From Atherinomorus stipes (taxonomy: Eukaryota > Chordata > Actinopteri > Atheriniformes > Atherinidae), in NCBI GenBank assembly GCA_023101725.1, contig JALJCO010012876.1:434001-498000 (forward strand): a DNA stretch of 64,000 bases, written 5' to 3'. Under the pieces are notes generated by a model. It did not search any database and was not told the DNA's origin. It saw nothing but the letters and a program-made list of their open reading frames with translations. Shown piece by piece: positions 26,200 to 35,540 of the stretch. Both the position numbers and the translations under genes were made by a program. Positions within the stretch are counted from its first letter, which is position 1. Every line of letters begins with the position of its first letter.

Positions 26200-27378
26200 T
26201 AAAGCATCAGTTTTTCAGATTAAAGGATGAAAAGTGTATGTAAGAATTTTTAATAGTGAGGCACTATGAAAAACCACTGCTCTATGACTTCAGAGTAATA
26301 AACCAATATCTGTACCTTAATATGGTTAAATATCTAAAAATTTGAGATAGTGTAAAAGGAAATGGCTCAAAAATTTCAGGCAATGCCTCGTATATCTGAG
26401 TAGAAGACATCCGACAACTAACACAATGAAAATATTCACCTTTACAGTTTTTGAGAAATTTCAGATTAAAGTCCTACATCTGTACGAGAGTACTGTTACT
26501 TTTATCAAGTTTGAGATACTGTAAAAGCAAATTGCTCAATCTCTGGCAATGCCTGGTATATGTGAGTAGAGGACATCCATGACTACTCATTCACTGAAAA
26601 TCATTCACTTTTACTGTACAGTTTTTGAGAAATTTCAGATTAAATGTCCTAAATCATAACCAGTGTACGGTTACTTTTATGAAAGTTTGAGATTCTGTAA
26701 AAGGAAATTGCTCAATAATTTCTGACAATGCCAAGTATATCTGAGAAGAGAACATCAATGGCTACAAACAAACTGAAAATCATTCACTTTTACAGTAAAT
26801 TTATTAAGAAATTTCAGATTAAAAGTCCTACACCTGTACCTGAGAACTGTTACTTTTATCAAGTTTGAGATTAAGTAAAATGAAATTGCTCAATAATTTC
26901 TCACAATGCCTAGTATATATGAGTAGAAGACATCCGTGACTACTGACACACTGAAAATCATTCATTTTTACAGTACAGTTTTTGAGAAATTTCAGATTAA
27001 AATGTCCTACATCTGAACCTGAATATAATTACTTTTATGAAGGTTTGAGGTACTGTAAAAGCAAATTGCTCAATAATTTCTGGCAATGCCTAGTATATCT
27101 GAGTAGAGGACATGCATGACTGCTCACACACTGAAGATCATTCACTTTTACTGTACAGCTTTTGAGAAATTTCAGATTAAAAGTCTTACATCAGTACCCC
27201 AGTATGATTACTTTTTAAAGTTTGACATACCTTAAAAGCAAATTGCACAATAATTTCTGGCAATACCTGGCATATATGAGTAGAGGACATCATGTCTACT
27301 CGCACACTGAAAATCATTTACTATTACTGTACAGTTTGAGAAATTTCAGATTAAAAGTCCAACATCGGTACCCAAGTA
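26200..27378 (+). repeat. Left arm: ~177-bp tandem repeat array
   Basis: The phrase GAGAAATTTCAGATTAAA (with small changes) starts at about 26453, 26627, 26806, 26984, 27164 and 27338, giving steps of 174, 179, 178, 180 and 174 bp. Each unit also has TTGCTCAATAATTTCTGGCA, a GCCTAGTATATCTGAGTAGA-like phrase and CACTGAAAATCATTCACTTT. Units are diverged by scattered substitutions, and the leftmost one is the most degraded. Confidence 0.9.
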
Positions 27379-27599
27379 TGATTACTTTTTAATGAATGCA
27401 TGAATGCCCCCTCATAACAGTTGATGGTGTCCTTGGCATGTTTCCTTATTTCTATATCCATCACTAAAGTTTCTTGCTCTCTGATCCAATGATTCTTGCC
27501 AGAAATTACAGGGCTATAGACAAGTTTCACGGACATTTCCGTTTTACTTCCGCAGTCAATCAATTTCTGCCAAGCGCTTCCGGTCGATAATATCTGCAT
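27351..27599 (-). other. 82-codon open frame in foldback core, origin unknown
   Basis: The frame begins MQILSTGSAWQKLIDCG and continues through a section with varied, protein-like composition (about residues 10-60). Its C-terminal end runs into the repeat arm. I do not recognise a domain. It may be a captured host exon, a remnant of the element's own protein, or chance. Confidence 0.2.
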
Positions 27600-28304
27600 T
27601 CATTAACACTGAATAGTGATGTCTCTAAAATGGTAACATTCTCATTTATTTCTTATAAAAGAACATGTTTTATTACTTCCTCACTTGATGCGACACTGAA
27701 CTGGGAGGATAATATGATGAAATGACCTGATGTTACAACTAGCAATATATTTTTGTACTTTGTTGAGTCCTATGGTGATAAACAGGAATGCCATAGACTT
27801 ACATAGTGATGCAGTCAGCTGCGTGTTGATAGCGACACACACGGCAGTTTAGTGTCCACGAAGACAAATGTTCAACACCGAGCCAGTGTCTCGATGATTC
27901 CTGTCAGAAGGCTTGAGTGGTGGTTACGGTGGATTTTTTTTTTTTTTTTTTGGAGTTAAGGAGAATGGAGAGTTTGAGACAGCGGGCTGCACCTGGTGGT
28001 CGGTCACGTAGCTGCGTGGCTGCCATCCTATGGTGAGTTCACTCAGTTTATGAGGTTCATATTTAATTGTTTCCACAAGCTGCTGCAGCAGCGTACAGCA
28101 CAAAATGTCCAAGACCGCTTTTTGGGTTTAACAATATCCACTTTTCAGTCATTGAGTTCGGGAGCTCTTCCTATGTGTGTTGTTGATTTGCGTATGTCCT
28201 CAGTGTAAAATATCCTGTAACCGTGGTAACCCGAACCGCAGAAACGAGCAGACATGCGGCTCCCATGGTTTTGACTGTGAAACTTTGGCTGTGAAACTTG
28301 TTTT
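27379..28304. other. Unique core of the foldback element
   Basis: About 925 bp lie between the two repeat arms without similarity to them. The core holds a T run (27933-27950) and an exon-like piece: an ATG at 27965 followed by 22 sense codons and a strong donor-like junction (TATG/GTGAGT, donor at 28033). The GC-richer tract 27890-28260 differs from the AT-rich arms, suggesting captured or otherwise separate DNA. No domain recognised. Confidence 0.45.
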
Positions 28305-29020
28305 ACAGTATCTTTAAAAAGTAACCATATTCACGTACAGATATAGGACTTTAATCTGAAATTTCTCAAAAACTGTACAGTCAAAGTGATTGATTTTCAG
28401 TATGTCATTGGTCAGGGATATCCTCTACTCAGATATACTAGGCATTGCCAGAAATTATTAAACAATTTGCTTTCACAGTTTCTCAAACTTTCATAATAGT
28501 AACTGTACTCTGATTTAGGACTTTAATCTGAAATTTCTCAAAAACTGTACAGTAAAAGTGGATCATTTTCAGTATGTGAGTAGTCATGGATGTCCTCTAC
28601 TCATATGTACCAGACATTGCCAGAAATTATAAAGCAATTTGCTTTTACAGTATCCCAAATGTTCATAAAAGTAATTATATTCAGTTTCAGATGTAGGACT
28701 TTAATCTGCAATTTCTCAAAAACTGTACAGTAAAAGCGAATGATTTTCAGCATGAGTCGTCATGGATGTCCTCTACTCAGATATACTAGGCATTGTCAGT
28801 TATTATAGTGCAATTTTCTCTTACACTATCTCAAACTTTCATAAAAGTAACAGGACTCAGGTTGAGATGGAGGACTTTTAATCTGAAATTTCTCAAAAAC
28901 TGTACTGTAAAAGTGGTTGATTTTCGACATGTGAGTAGTCATCAATGTCTTTTCCTCAGATATACCAGGCATTGCCAGAAATGATGGTGTAGCCTATTTT
29001 TATTTTGTGTCTCAAACTTT
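28305..29020 (-). repeat. Right arm: inverted ~177-bp repeat array
   Basis: The reverse complement of the left-arm phrase (TTTAATCTGAAATTTCTCAA) appears at about 28350, 28521, 28700 and 28878, in steps of 171, 179 and 178 bp, with a partial unit beyond. Both arms together could form a very long imperfect hairpin. Confidence 0.9.
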
Positions 29021-29410
29021 TAGGTATATAAAGGTGGCCTGCAGAAATGGGTTTATTAATCTCAAATCATGGAGCAGTGTGTTTTGGATACAAAATATTC
29101 TTTCATACTCTTTCCATCCTCTTATTCTGAAAACTGGATGTTTTACATCTTCCCTCTGCTGTTTTGGATAGTTTCACCGTAAAGCGTAAAATACGTGTGC
29201 ATCCTAATTTTAGTGTCTGCTGATTTGACCATGGAGAAATAAACGTCGGCTGACTTGACCTCAGTTTTCAGACAGACTTACTAAAAGCCTCTTTCCTCCT
29301 TGATTTAGCAGGGGTAGCTGTTTTTTATAATAATGTCTAAGATAGACACCCCTCTTTCTTTGAGGAGAGAGGAGCAGTAGTCATTCAGTTGGCCTGAACT
29401 TCCTGAAAGG

Positions 29411-30252
29411 TTAAGGCAGCTACACACGAAAATCAGCCCGATTTATGTCCAGATCTTCCCCTCACGATCAAAGCCAGCAAAGGTCCAATTGTCGGATGTT
29501 TGCAAAAACATCACATCTGATCTTCTCATGGTGTGATGTGAGTTAAGAGTGATTTTGTCCGATCCGACCTGTTCGGAAGGCCTCGGAAGGAGAGATCGTA
29601 GATAATGAACATGTTTAATATTTGCGACTGAAAATCCTGGTCTGTGTGTGGTGTTTCAAGAGGACCCGAACACGCACAGTGTTCACAGCTGTGCAAAATC
29701 AAAAACGCTGCACTCATTGGGAAATCACATGGAGGCTCCCGGAACAACAGCCAATCAAAACACAAAAGCTAACAGCTGACTGATGGAAAAAGAAGTAAAC
29801 AAACAAAGAGCACACAGCCATTAGCTTACAGCCCTGCTCTCCAAGCTATCTAATGTTTGTGGCCATTTTTATTCACCTTCAACTCGCGGTCATACAGCCC
29901 ACATTCTTATTACTCTCTACGACTTTTTCCTCAATGTTTTTTTCTATATATGCATGTTTTTTTCACAATGTAAGAGGCTGAAAAGTCCGCTACGTTTGTT
30001 TATGCTAAAGTCTCGTCACTGAAGTCTCGCCGTGAAGTCTCGTTTGATATCGCGAGATTTGGGATGTTGACAGTGAAGGAGCCGATTCTCTGCTGACGAA
30101 TCAGTTAGTGTGGGGTGTTCTCCGTCGTGTACACCCCACACTATATGATCAGAAAAGGCAAATCTTGTGTGATTTGTCTTTTGTAATCATCAAGTGTGTG
30201 GTCTATACATCTATGAAGGTCTCAGGAATCCTGTAGTTTGTACCTAGCTTTA
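29411..30252. mobile_element. Probable MITE with degenerate inverted ends
   Basis: The left end TTAAGGCAGCTACACACGA and the reverse-complemented right end CTAAAGCTAGGTACAAACTA are similar but imperfect. This resembles a common fish miniature element whose ends read like AAGC.AGGTACA.ACTACA. The interior holds three direct AAGTCTCG copies (30008, 30022, 30035) and a perfect 12-bp hairpin at 30106-30143. No coding sequence recognised. The exact boundaries and target duplication are uncertain. Confidence 0.42.
30106..30143. repeat. Perfect 12-bp inverted repeat with 14-nt loop
   Basis: TAGTGTGGGGTG (30106-30117) is followed after 14 nt by its exact reverse complement (30132-30143). It lies within the candidate MITE. 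Confidence 0.85.
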
Positions 30253-30262
30253 GATGACCTTA

Positions 30263-30995
30263 AGCCCTATTCTAACAGGATTAGTATAACCTAGGGACCT
30301 CATGTAATACTGTTAATAAATTACCCCCTGACGTCTGTTTTTTCTGTTGTGCATTTGCACGAGATAACTGAAGTCTGAGATTTAAATTCACAGACATCTA
30401 TGGGATTATGTCAACACGCTGCGCATTGCGTAACATCTGCTCATGCCAGCTGCGTTTCCATCTGCAGCAAATGATCATTCAGAGACAAATGTCTTGAAAT
30501 AATTTAGGGACAGTTGTTAACAATGCTTTAAGAACTTGCATCATGTCTGCATGTTATCCAAAATAAGCGTTTCTCGCCGCAGGACAATGCCATTTATGAT
30601 TTTTCATATAGACCTGTAAATGACTGGTGAAACTTCCCCTGATCATGCGGACTCCAAAGTTAATGCCTCAGAAATGATCATAAACCTAACAATTTGGAAG
30701 GAAAACCTATTTTTCAGCCTCCATTCTTCTCGCCCAAAAGGAAATGAAATGTGTCCAATGTCGCCAAATCATGTGTCATTTCTGTCCAAATCACAGAAAC
30801 CTGTTCACATTGGATTAGTATTATCAGAGGACCTTGGAGTTTAGCTAATTATCATAGGTAATTTGCGGCGGAATTATTACATCACAAATCACAGACATGG
30901 CTGATTCGCACAGGATTTAAATCACAGACAATTTCTGTAATTATTACAAATTACATGACATCCCTAGGCAATACTAATCCCATCAGAATAGGGCT
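30263..30995. mobile_element. Harbinger-like MITE with TTA target duplication
   Basis: The left end AGCCCTATTCTAACAGGATT and the reverse-complemented right end AGCCCTATTCTGATGGGATT match for about 45 bp (both continue with AGTAT..CCTAGGGA). The element is flanked on both sides by TTA (30260-30262 and 30996-30998), the 3-bp target duplication expected of PIF/Harbinger-type elements. There is no transposase, and a 74-codon frame inside (30620-30844) has no recognisable domain. Confidence 0.72.
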
Positions 30996-32325
30996 TTAAT
31001 CACCAAAAAGCACCTTACTCCAAGCTTTCCTCCCTGCGCCTCTACATCAGGGCTACTCAATTTGTTCCTATGAGGGCCACAGCCCAGCAGATTTTCCATG
31101 TCTCCCCACTCCCCACTCCCCAGTCATTGTGCTGAGCTTCATTGGCTATTGTTTGATCTATCTAAAAATCCTCAATTCCAATGAAGTTGGGACGTTGTGT
31201 TAAATGTAAATAAAAGAGTATAATGATTTGCAAATCCTCTTCAGCCTATGTTAAATTGACAAGATATTTAATGTTCAAACTGATAAACTTGAGTGTTTTT
31301 GTGCAAATATTTGCTCATCATGAAATGGATGCCTGTAACATGTTCCAATAAAGCTTGGATAGGTATATGTTTACCACTGTGTTACATCAGCTTTCCTTCT
31401 AATAAGACTCAACAAGCGTTTGGGAACTGAAGACACTAACTGTTGAAGCTTTGCAGGTGGAATTCTATGGAGAGTATTTTGTTTCTTCATCGTTTAATCA
31501 AATAAAATAGATTTAAAACCACAAAAGAGATTTGAGAGCAAAAATAAGTAAGAAGCAATCAAAAAAAAATTTTTTTTAGACCATAACAAAACAAGTTGCA
31601 ATTGAAAATTAAAAATACAAAACAGCATATTTCTTCAACTTTAATCAAAAATAATGTTTGGAATAAAAAACAACTATTTTGTTTATAAATTGTTCTTTTT
31701 TATTTCAAGTTTTAAAAGAATTTGGTTGCAAATCAGTTGTCTTTGCTTTCAAGTTTAAAACTTTCGGTTGCAAATCTGTCCTGTTTGCTTGCACATACTG
31801 AAGTTTTGCTTGCGAAGTCAAGTGCAGTTGATGGGCGGGGCCTACGCTGGTGGATGAGAGACATGTTTCTATTGGTTGGTGTGACCTGGCTCCAGCTTTT
31901 CGCATTACACTCACTTCTGTGCTGCGGTCGTGGTGCTTGGAGCTAAGATGTTAGCCTGTAGCTCTTGCAACTTTTCCCACACATAATGAATTGCGCTAAA
32001 TATCGTTGGCTGCAGCCTGGTGTACATTCACATCATCACCACCACAATGAATTAGAACGCTCTGCTGCTGCAAACACACTGATTAGCAGCGACATGGTTG
32101 TTTCTGCTGGTCATGGTCCGAGCACAGTAGCTGACTGAGCGAGTGAATTACAGGGAAGCATGTACAACGTAGGGCTATGATTACACACATGGTCATAATA
32201 TCTGTATTTGTATCGTAATATCATGGAGAGATCGGACTGTAGCCTATGTGAGAGCCTGGGAGTGGGAGTTGGCTATGAGATTGCACCCTATCCCTAGACA
32301 GGGGTGTAAAATCTTGCATCTCTAC

Positions 32326-33054
32326 CTAGTACTTGGTTGGGGCCCCTTTTGCTTGAATGACTGCTTTAACCCGGCGTGGCATCGATGCAACCAGCTTCTG
32401 GCATATCTCAGGTGTTGTGGAAGATGAACATGCTTCAATCACAGCCTTGAGCTCTTTATTGTTTGGTCTCTTCCTGTTCACCTTTCTCTTGGCAATGCCC
32501 CACATGTTTTCAATGGGGTTCAGGTCAGGTGAGTTTGGGGGTCAATTGAGCATGGTTGTTGAACCAAGATTTTGTACTTTTGGCAATGTGGGCAGGTGCC
32601 AAGTCTTGCTGGAAGATGAAGTCTGCATCCCCATACAGCTGGTCTGCTGAAGCAAGCATGAAGTGCTCCAAAATGTCCTGGTAGACGACTGCGTTTATGC
32701 TGGACTTAATGAAGCTTACAGGTCCATTCCTTATGAAGTTCCTCCACACTTTTAAATCTTCTCCAGGCTGCTGTCAGCCTTCTGGCTTGTACACCGTTTT
32801 CTTCCACACTTCTTCCTTCCACTTAACTGTCCATTATTGTGCTTTGAGACAGCAATCAGGGAACAACCAGCTTCTTTTGCTATCATTTTTTGTGTCTGTC
32901 CCACCTTGTGCAGGGAGTCAATGATGGTTTTCTGCACAAATGTCAGATCATCAGTCTTCCCCCATAATTGTGAATTTTTATTGAAGGGTTTGGTGGGGCC
33001 TCTGGGGGTTTTGGTTCTTTTTGTTAGAATGTGCACTTGCCTCATCTGGTTCAC
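32326..33054 (-). pseudogene. Tc1-like transposase pseudogene
   Basis: The minus strand reads an N-terminal helix-turn-helix region (residues 38-65 of the first frame: TFVQKTIIDSLHKVGQTQK onward, then an RKKCGRKR basic stretch), a short FKSVEELHKEW-like piece at about 32720-32760, then the DDE part with FQQDLAPAHIAKSTK (second catalytic Asp) and, after a frameshift near 32540, the SPDLNPIENMW motif (third catalytic acidic residue). It ends in GAPTKY and a stop at 32326-32328. The central part, including the first catalytic Asp, is deleted, and several frame breaks are present, so it cannot encode an active enzyme. Such enzymes cut and paste DNA at TA sites. The normal length is about 340 residues. 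Confidence 0.88.
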
Positions 33055-33205
33055 GTTTTTTTTGGTTTAGCGGGCGGGGCAGGTTGCTTTTAACTCACTG
33101 TCGAATCGTAGACCATAGCTTTAAATATCTTGTCTTTGTAGTGCATTGAGTTAAATTTACTGTAGGTTGAAGAGGACTTGCAAATCATTGAATTTTGGTA
33201 TTATA

Positions 33206-34121
33206 CAGAGGTTAGACAATGAAACTGAAACACTTGGTTTTAGACCACAATAATTTATTAGTATGGTGTGGGGCCTCCTTTTGCGGCCAATACAGCGACA
33301 ATTCGTCTTGGAAATGACATATTCAAGTCCTGAACAGTGGTCAGAGGGATTTTAAGCCATACTTCTTGCAGGATAGTGGCCAGGTCACTACGTGATGCTG
33401 GTGGAGGAAAACGTTTCTTGACTCGCTCCTCCAAAACTCCCCAAAGTGGCTCAATAATATTTAGATCTGGTGACTGTGCAGGCCATGGGAGATGTTCAAC
33501 TTCACTTTCATGTTCATCAATCCAATCTTTCATCAGTCTTGCTGTGTGTATTTGTGCATTGTCATCCTGATACACTGCACCGCCCTCAGGATATAATGTT
33601 TGAACCTTTGGATGCACATGGTCCTCCAGAATGGTTCAGTAGTCCTTGGCCCATCTAGCACAAGTCCTGGGCCAAGTGAATGCCGTGATTTGGGCAGCTG
33701 TGGTTTTACGTTTTTTGGATACAATCCGGGTTAGCACCCGAACATCCCGTTCAGACAGCTTCCTCTTGCGTCCACAGTTAATCCTGTTGGATGTGGCTCG
33801 TCCTTCTTGGTGGTATGCTGACATTACCCTGGATACTGTGGCTCTTGATACTGTACATCACAAAGACTTGTCTCGGTCACAGATGCGCCAGCAAGACATG
33901 CACCAACAATTTGTCCTCTTTTGAACTCTGATACAATGTTGTATGCATTGCAATGTTTTGAGCAAAACTGTGCTTTTTACCCTGCTAATTGAACCTTCAC
34001 ACTCTGCTCTTACTGGTGCAATGTGCAATTAATGAATATTTGCCACCAGGCTGGTCTAATTTAGCCATGAAACCTCCCACATTAAAATGACAGGTGTTTC
34101 AGTTTCATTGTCTAACCCCTG
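33206..34121. mobile_element. Nested Tc1-like element, internally deleted
   Basis: The ends are inverted repeats of about 28 bp: CAGAGGTTAGACAATGAAAC on the left and the reverse complement of ...CATTGTCTAACCCCTG on the right. TA dinucleotides flank both sides (33204-33205 and 34122-34123), as expected for Tc1/mariner insertion. It sits inside the right inverted end of the older element, so it inserted later. At 916 bp it is shorter than the 1.3-1.6 kb usual for autonomous Tc1 elements. Confidence 0.92.
33258..33824 (-). pseudogene. Tc1-like transposase pseudogene in nested element
   Basis: The N-terminal part (33824-33636) contains a second helix-turn-helix-like region with the basic stretch CGRKRKLSERDVRVLTRIV. 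The C-terminal 119 residues (33617-33258) carry VYQDDNAQIHTARL (second catalytic Asp) and SPDLNIIEPLWGVLEERV (third acidic residue) and end in GGPTPY. The segment between them, with the first catalytic Asp, is missing, and the two parts are in different frames. Inactive. Confidence 0.9.
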
Positions 34122-34165
34122 TACATTTTACACAATGTCCCAACTTCATTGGAACTGGGGTTTGT

Positions 34166-34726
34166 CATTCAGGTGTGTTGGAGCAGGGAGACAGTGAAAA
34201 CCTGCTGGATTGCGACCTTTGGCAGGACCGAATTGAGTTGCCCTGTTCTGCAGCAATCAGCCCTGCTGTTTGATCAAAAATCTGTATCCAGATCAAATAT
34301 CTGTGTTGGTCAATCTGATCTGGCTGCTGATCTGTGATGTGTGTGTATGCTTAGAAAGAGTTTTATAGGCACAAACACCTAAAAACAGATGGAATATAAG
34401 ACAATTTAATTGCTACATGTATATCATGTACAGAAGATGTCAAATGGCTACATAAACTCAAATACAATAGTTTGCTGTGTAATATTGCTTCCTTATTATC
34501 TTTAAACTCACATTGCTTTTTAGGTCCCTTTGCAAACTTGATTTAAATCTAATTTTTACTTATCTATTTTCAGTGCCTTGCCCTATTGTTTATCTGGTGG
34601 TGTTTCACAAGATTATAATTATTCAGTTAAGAAAGCTCAGTGTTGTCAGCAATGCACACCCAGACATTTAAGTGAGCTGCAGTTTTGGATCAACACTGAT
34701 GGGTAGGTGTGTTCTGACTTAAAAAA

Positions 34727-34730
<4 letters not shown>
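34166..34730. other. Noncoding DNA, nothing recognised
   Basis: AT-rich unique DNA between two transposon copies. No gene. Confidence 0.5.

Positions 34731-34780
<50 letters not shown>
34731..34780. repeat. (TA)n-(CA)n microsatellite
   Basis: About 18 TA units followed by CA units. It abuts the left end of a Tc1 element whose end also reads CACACAGCTG, so the exact border is ambiguous. Confidence 0.9.
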
Positions 34781-35540
34781 GCTGTGTGAAAAAGTGTTTG
34801 CCCCCTTCCTTAATTTCTTACTTTTTTGCATGTTTGTCAAACTTATATGTTTCAGATCATCAAACAAATTTGAATGTGAGACAAAAAATAACACAAGTAA
34901 ACAGAAAATGCAATTTTTAAATGAAGATTTTTATTAGTAAAGGAGGAAAAAAAATCCAAACCCAAATCCAATTCCGGCCCTGTTCATGAACTCAAGCTGA
35001 AGCGCACTTGGGTTCTGCAGCAGGACAATGATCCAAAACACACCAGCAAGTCCACCTCTGAATGGCTTAAGAAAAACAAAATGAAGACTTTGGAATGGCC
35101 AAGTCAAAGTCCCATCCTGAATCCCATTGAGATGCTGTGGCATGACCTTAAAAAGGCAGTTCATGCTGGAAAACCCTCCAATGTGGCTGAATTACAACAA
35201 TTCTGCAAAGGTGAGTGGGCCAAAATTCCTCCACAGCGCTGTAGAAGACTCATTGCCAGTTATCACAAATGTTTGATTGCAGTTGTTACTGCTAAGGGTG
35301 GCCCAACCAGTTATTAGGTTTAGGGGGCAATCACTTTTTCAAGCAGGGCCATTTAAGTTTTGATTTTTTCCCCCTTTACTAATAAAAATCTTCAATTAAA
35401 AACTACATTTTCTGTTTACTTGTGTTATCTCTGTCTCATATTTAAATTTGTTTGATGATCTGAAACATTTAAGTGTAACTAACATGCAAAAAGTAAGAAA
35501 TCAGGAAGGTGGCAAACACTTTTTCACACAGCTGTGTATA
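34776..35540. mobile_element. Tc1-like element with long IR/DR ends, internally deleted
   Basis: The left (34776-34955) and right (35365-35540) ends are inverted copies of about 170 bp, beginning CACAGCTGTGTGAAAAAGTG. An inner repeat TTGAAAAAGTGATTGCCCCC (reverse complement at about 35324-35344) gives the IR/DR layout typical of many fish Tc1 elements. The left inner repeat and the 5' half of the transposase are gone. The element sits in or beside a TA microsatellite. Confidence 0.88.
34973..35317 (+). pseudogene. Tc1-like transposase, C-terminal remnant
   Basis: An open frame continues upstream of the Met at 35081 and includes VLQQDNDPKHTSKST (second catalytic Asp) and SPILNPIEMLWHDLKK. The latter keeps the Glu but has Ile where this family usually has Asp before LNPIE. 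It ends in KGGPTSY and a stop at 35315-35317. The DNA-binding half and the first catalytic Asp are missing, so it is inactive. It is open over about 114 codons, suggesting a fairly recent deletion derivative. Confidence 0.9.

Larger units (their letters stand above)
26111..29222. mobile_element. Foldback-type DNA transposon with tandem-repeat arms
   Basis: The outer ends are inverted copies: ACACTAAAATTAG then TTTTACGCTTTACGG and AACTATCCAAAA on the left (26118-26182) recur as the reverse complement on the right (29164-29216). Inside each end lies an array of ~177-bp repeats, six clear units on the left and four or five on the right in opposite orientation, enclosing a ~925-bp unrelated core. 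This is the architecture of foldback elements, in which long inverted arms are built of tandem repeats. No transposase is recognisable, so it is probably mobilised in trans. I could not identify a target-site duplication. The family is unknown to me, and the superfamily cannot be assigned from the ends. Confidence 0.75.
31166..34163. mobile_element. Tc1/mariner-type element with long inverted ends, interrupted by later insertions
   Basis: The left end (31166-31285) reads TTCCAATGAAGTTGGGAC, then ATTTGCAAATCCTCTTCA and GACAAGATATTTAA. The reverse complement of 33118-34163 repeats these phrases in the same order, once the 916-bp insert at 33206-34121 is removed. These ends resemble a very common teleost Tc1/mariner-type element. 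The interior is a mosaic: about 31290-31467 follows the family, then comes AT-rich DNA with a 44-bp tandem duplication (31705-31748 and 31749-31792), then a transposase remnant of another Tc1 lineage (32326-33054). No TA duplication is visible at the outer ends, which are worn. Confidence 0.65.

Noticed and set aside
32357..32650. 97-codon plus-strand frame
   Set aside because: It is the antisense shadow of the minus-strand Tc1 transposase remnant.
33337..33570. 77-codon plus-strand frame
   Set aside because: Antisense shadow of the nested Tc1 transposase C-terminal part.
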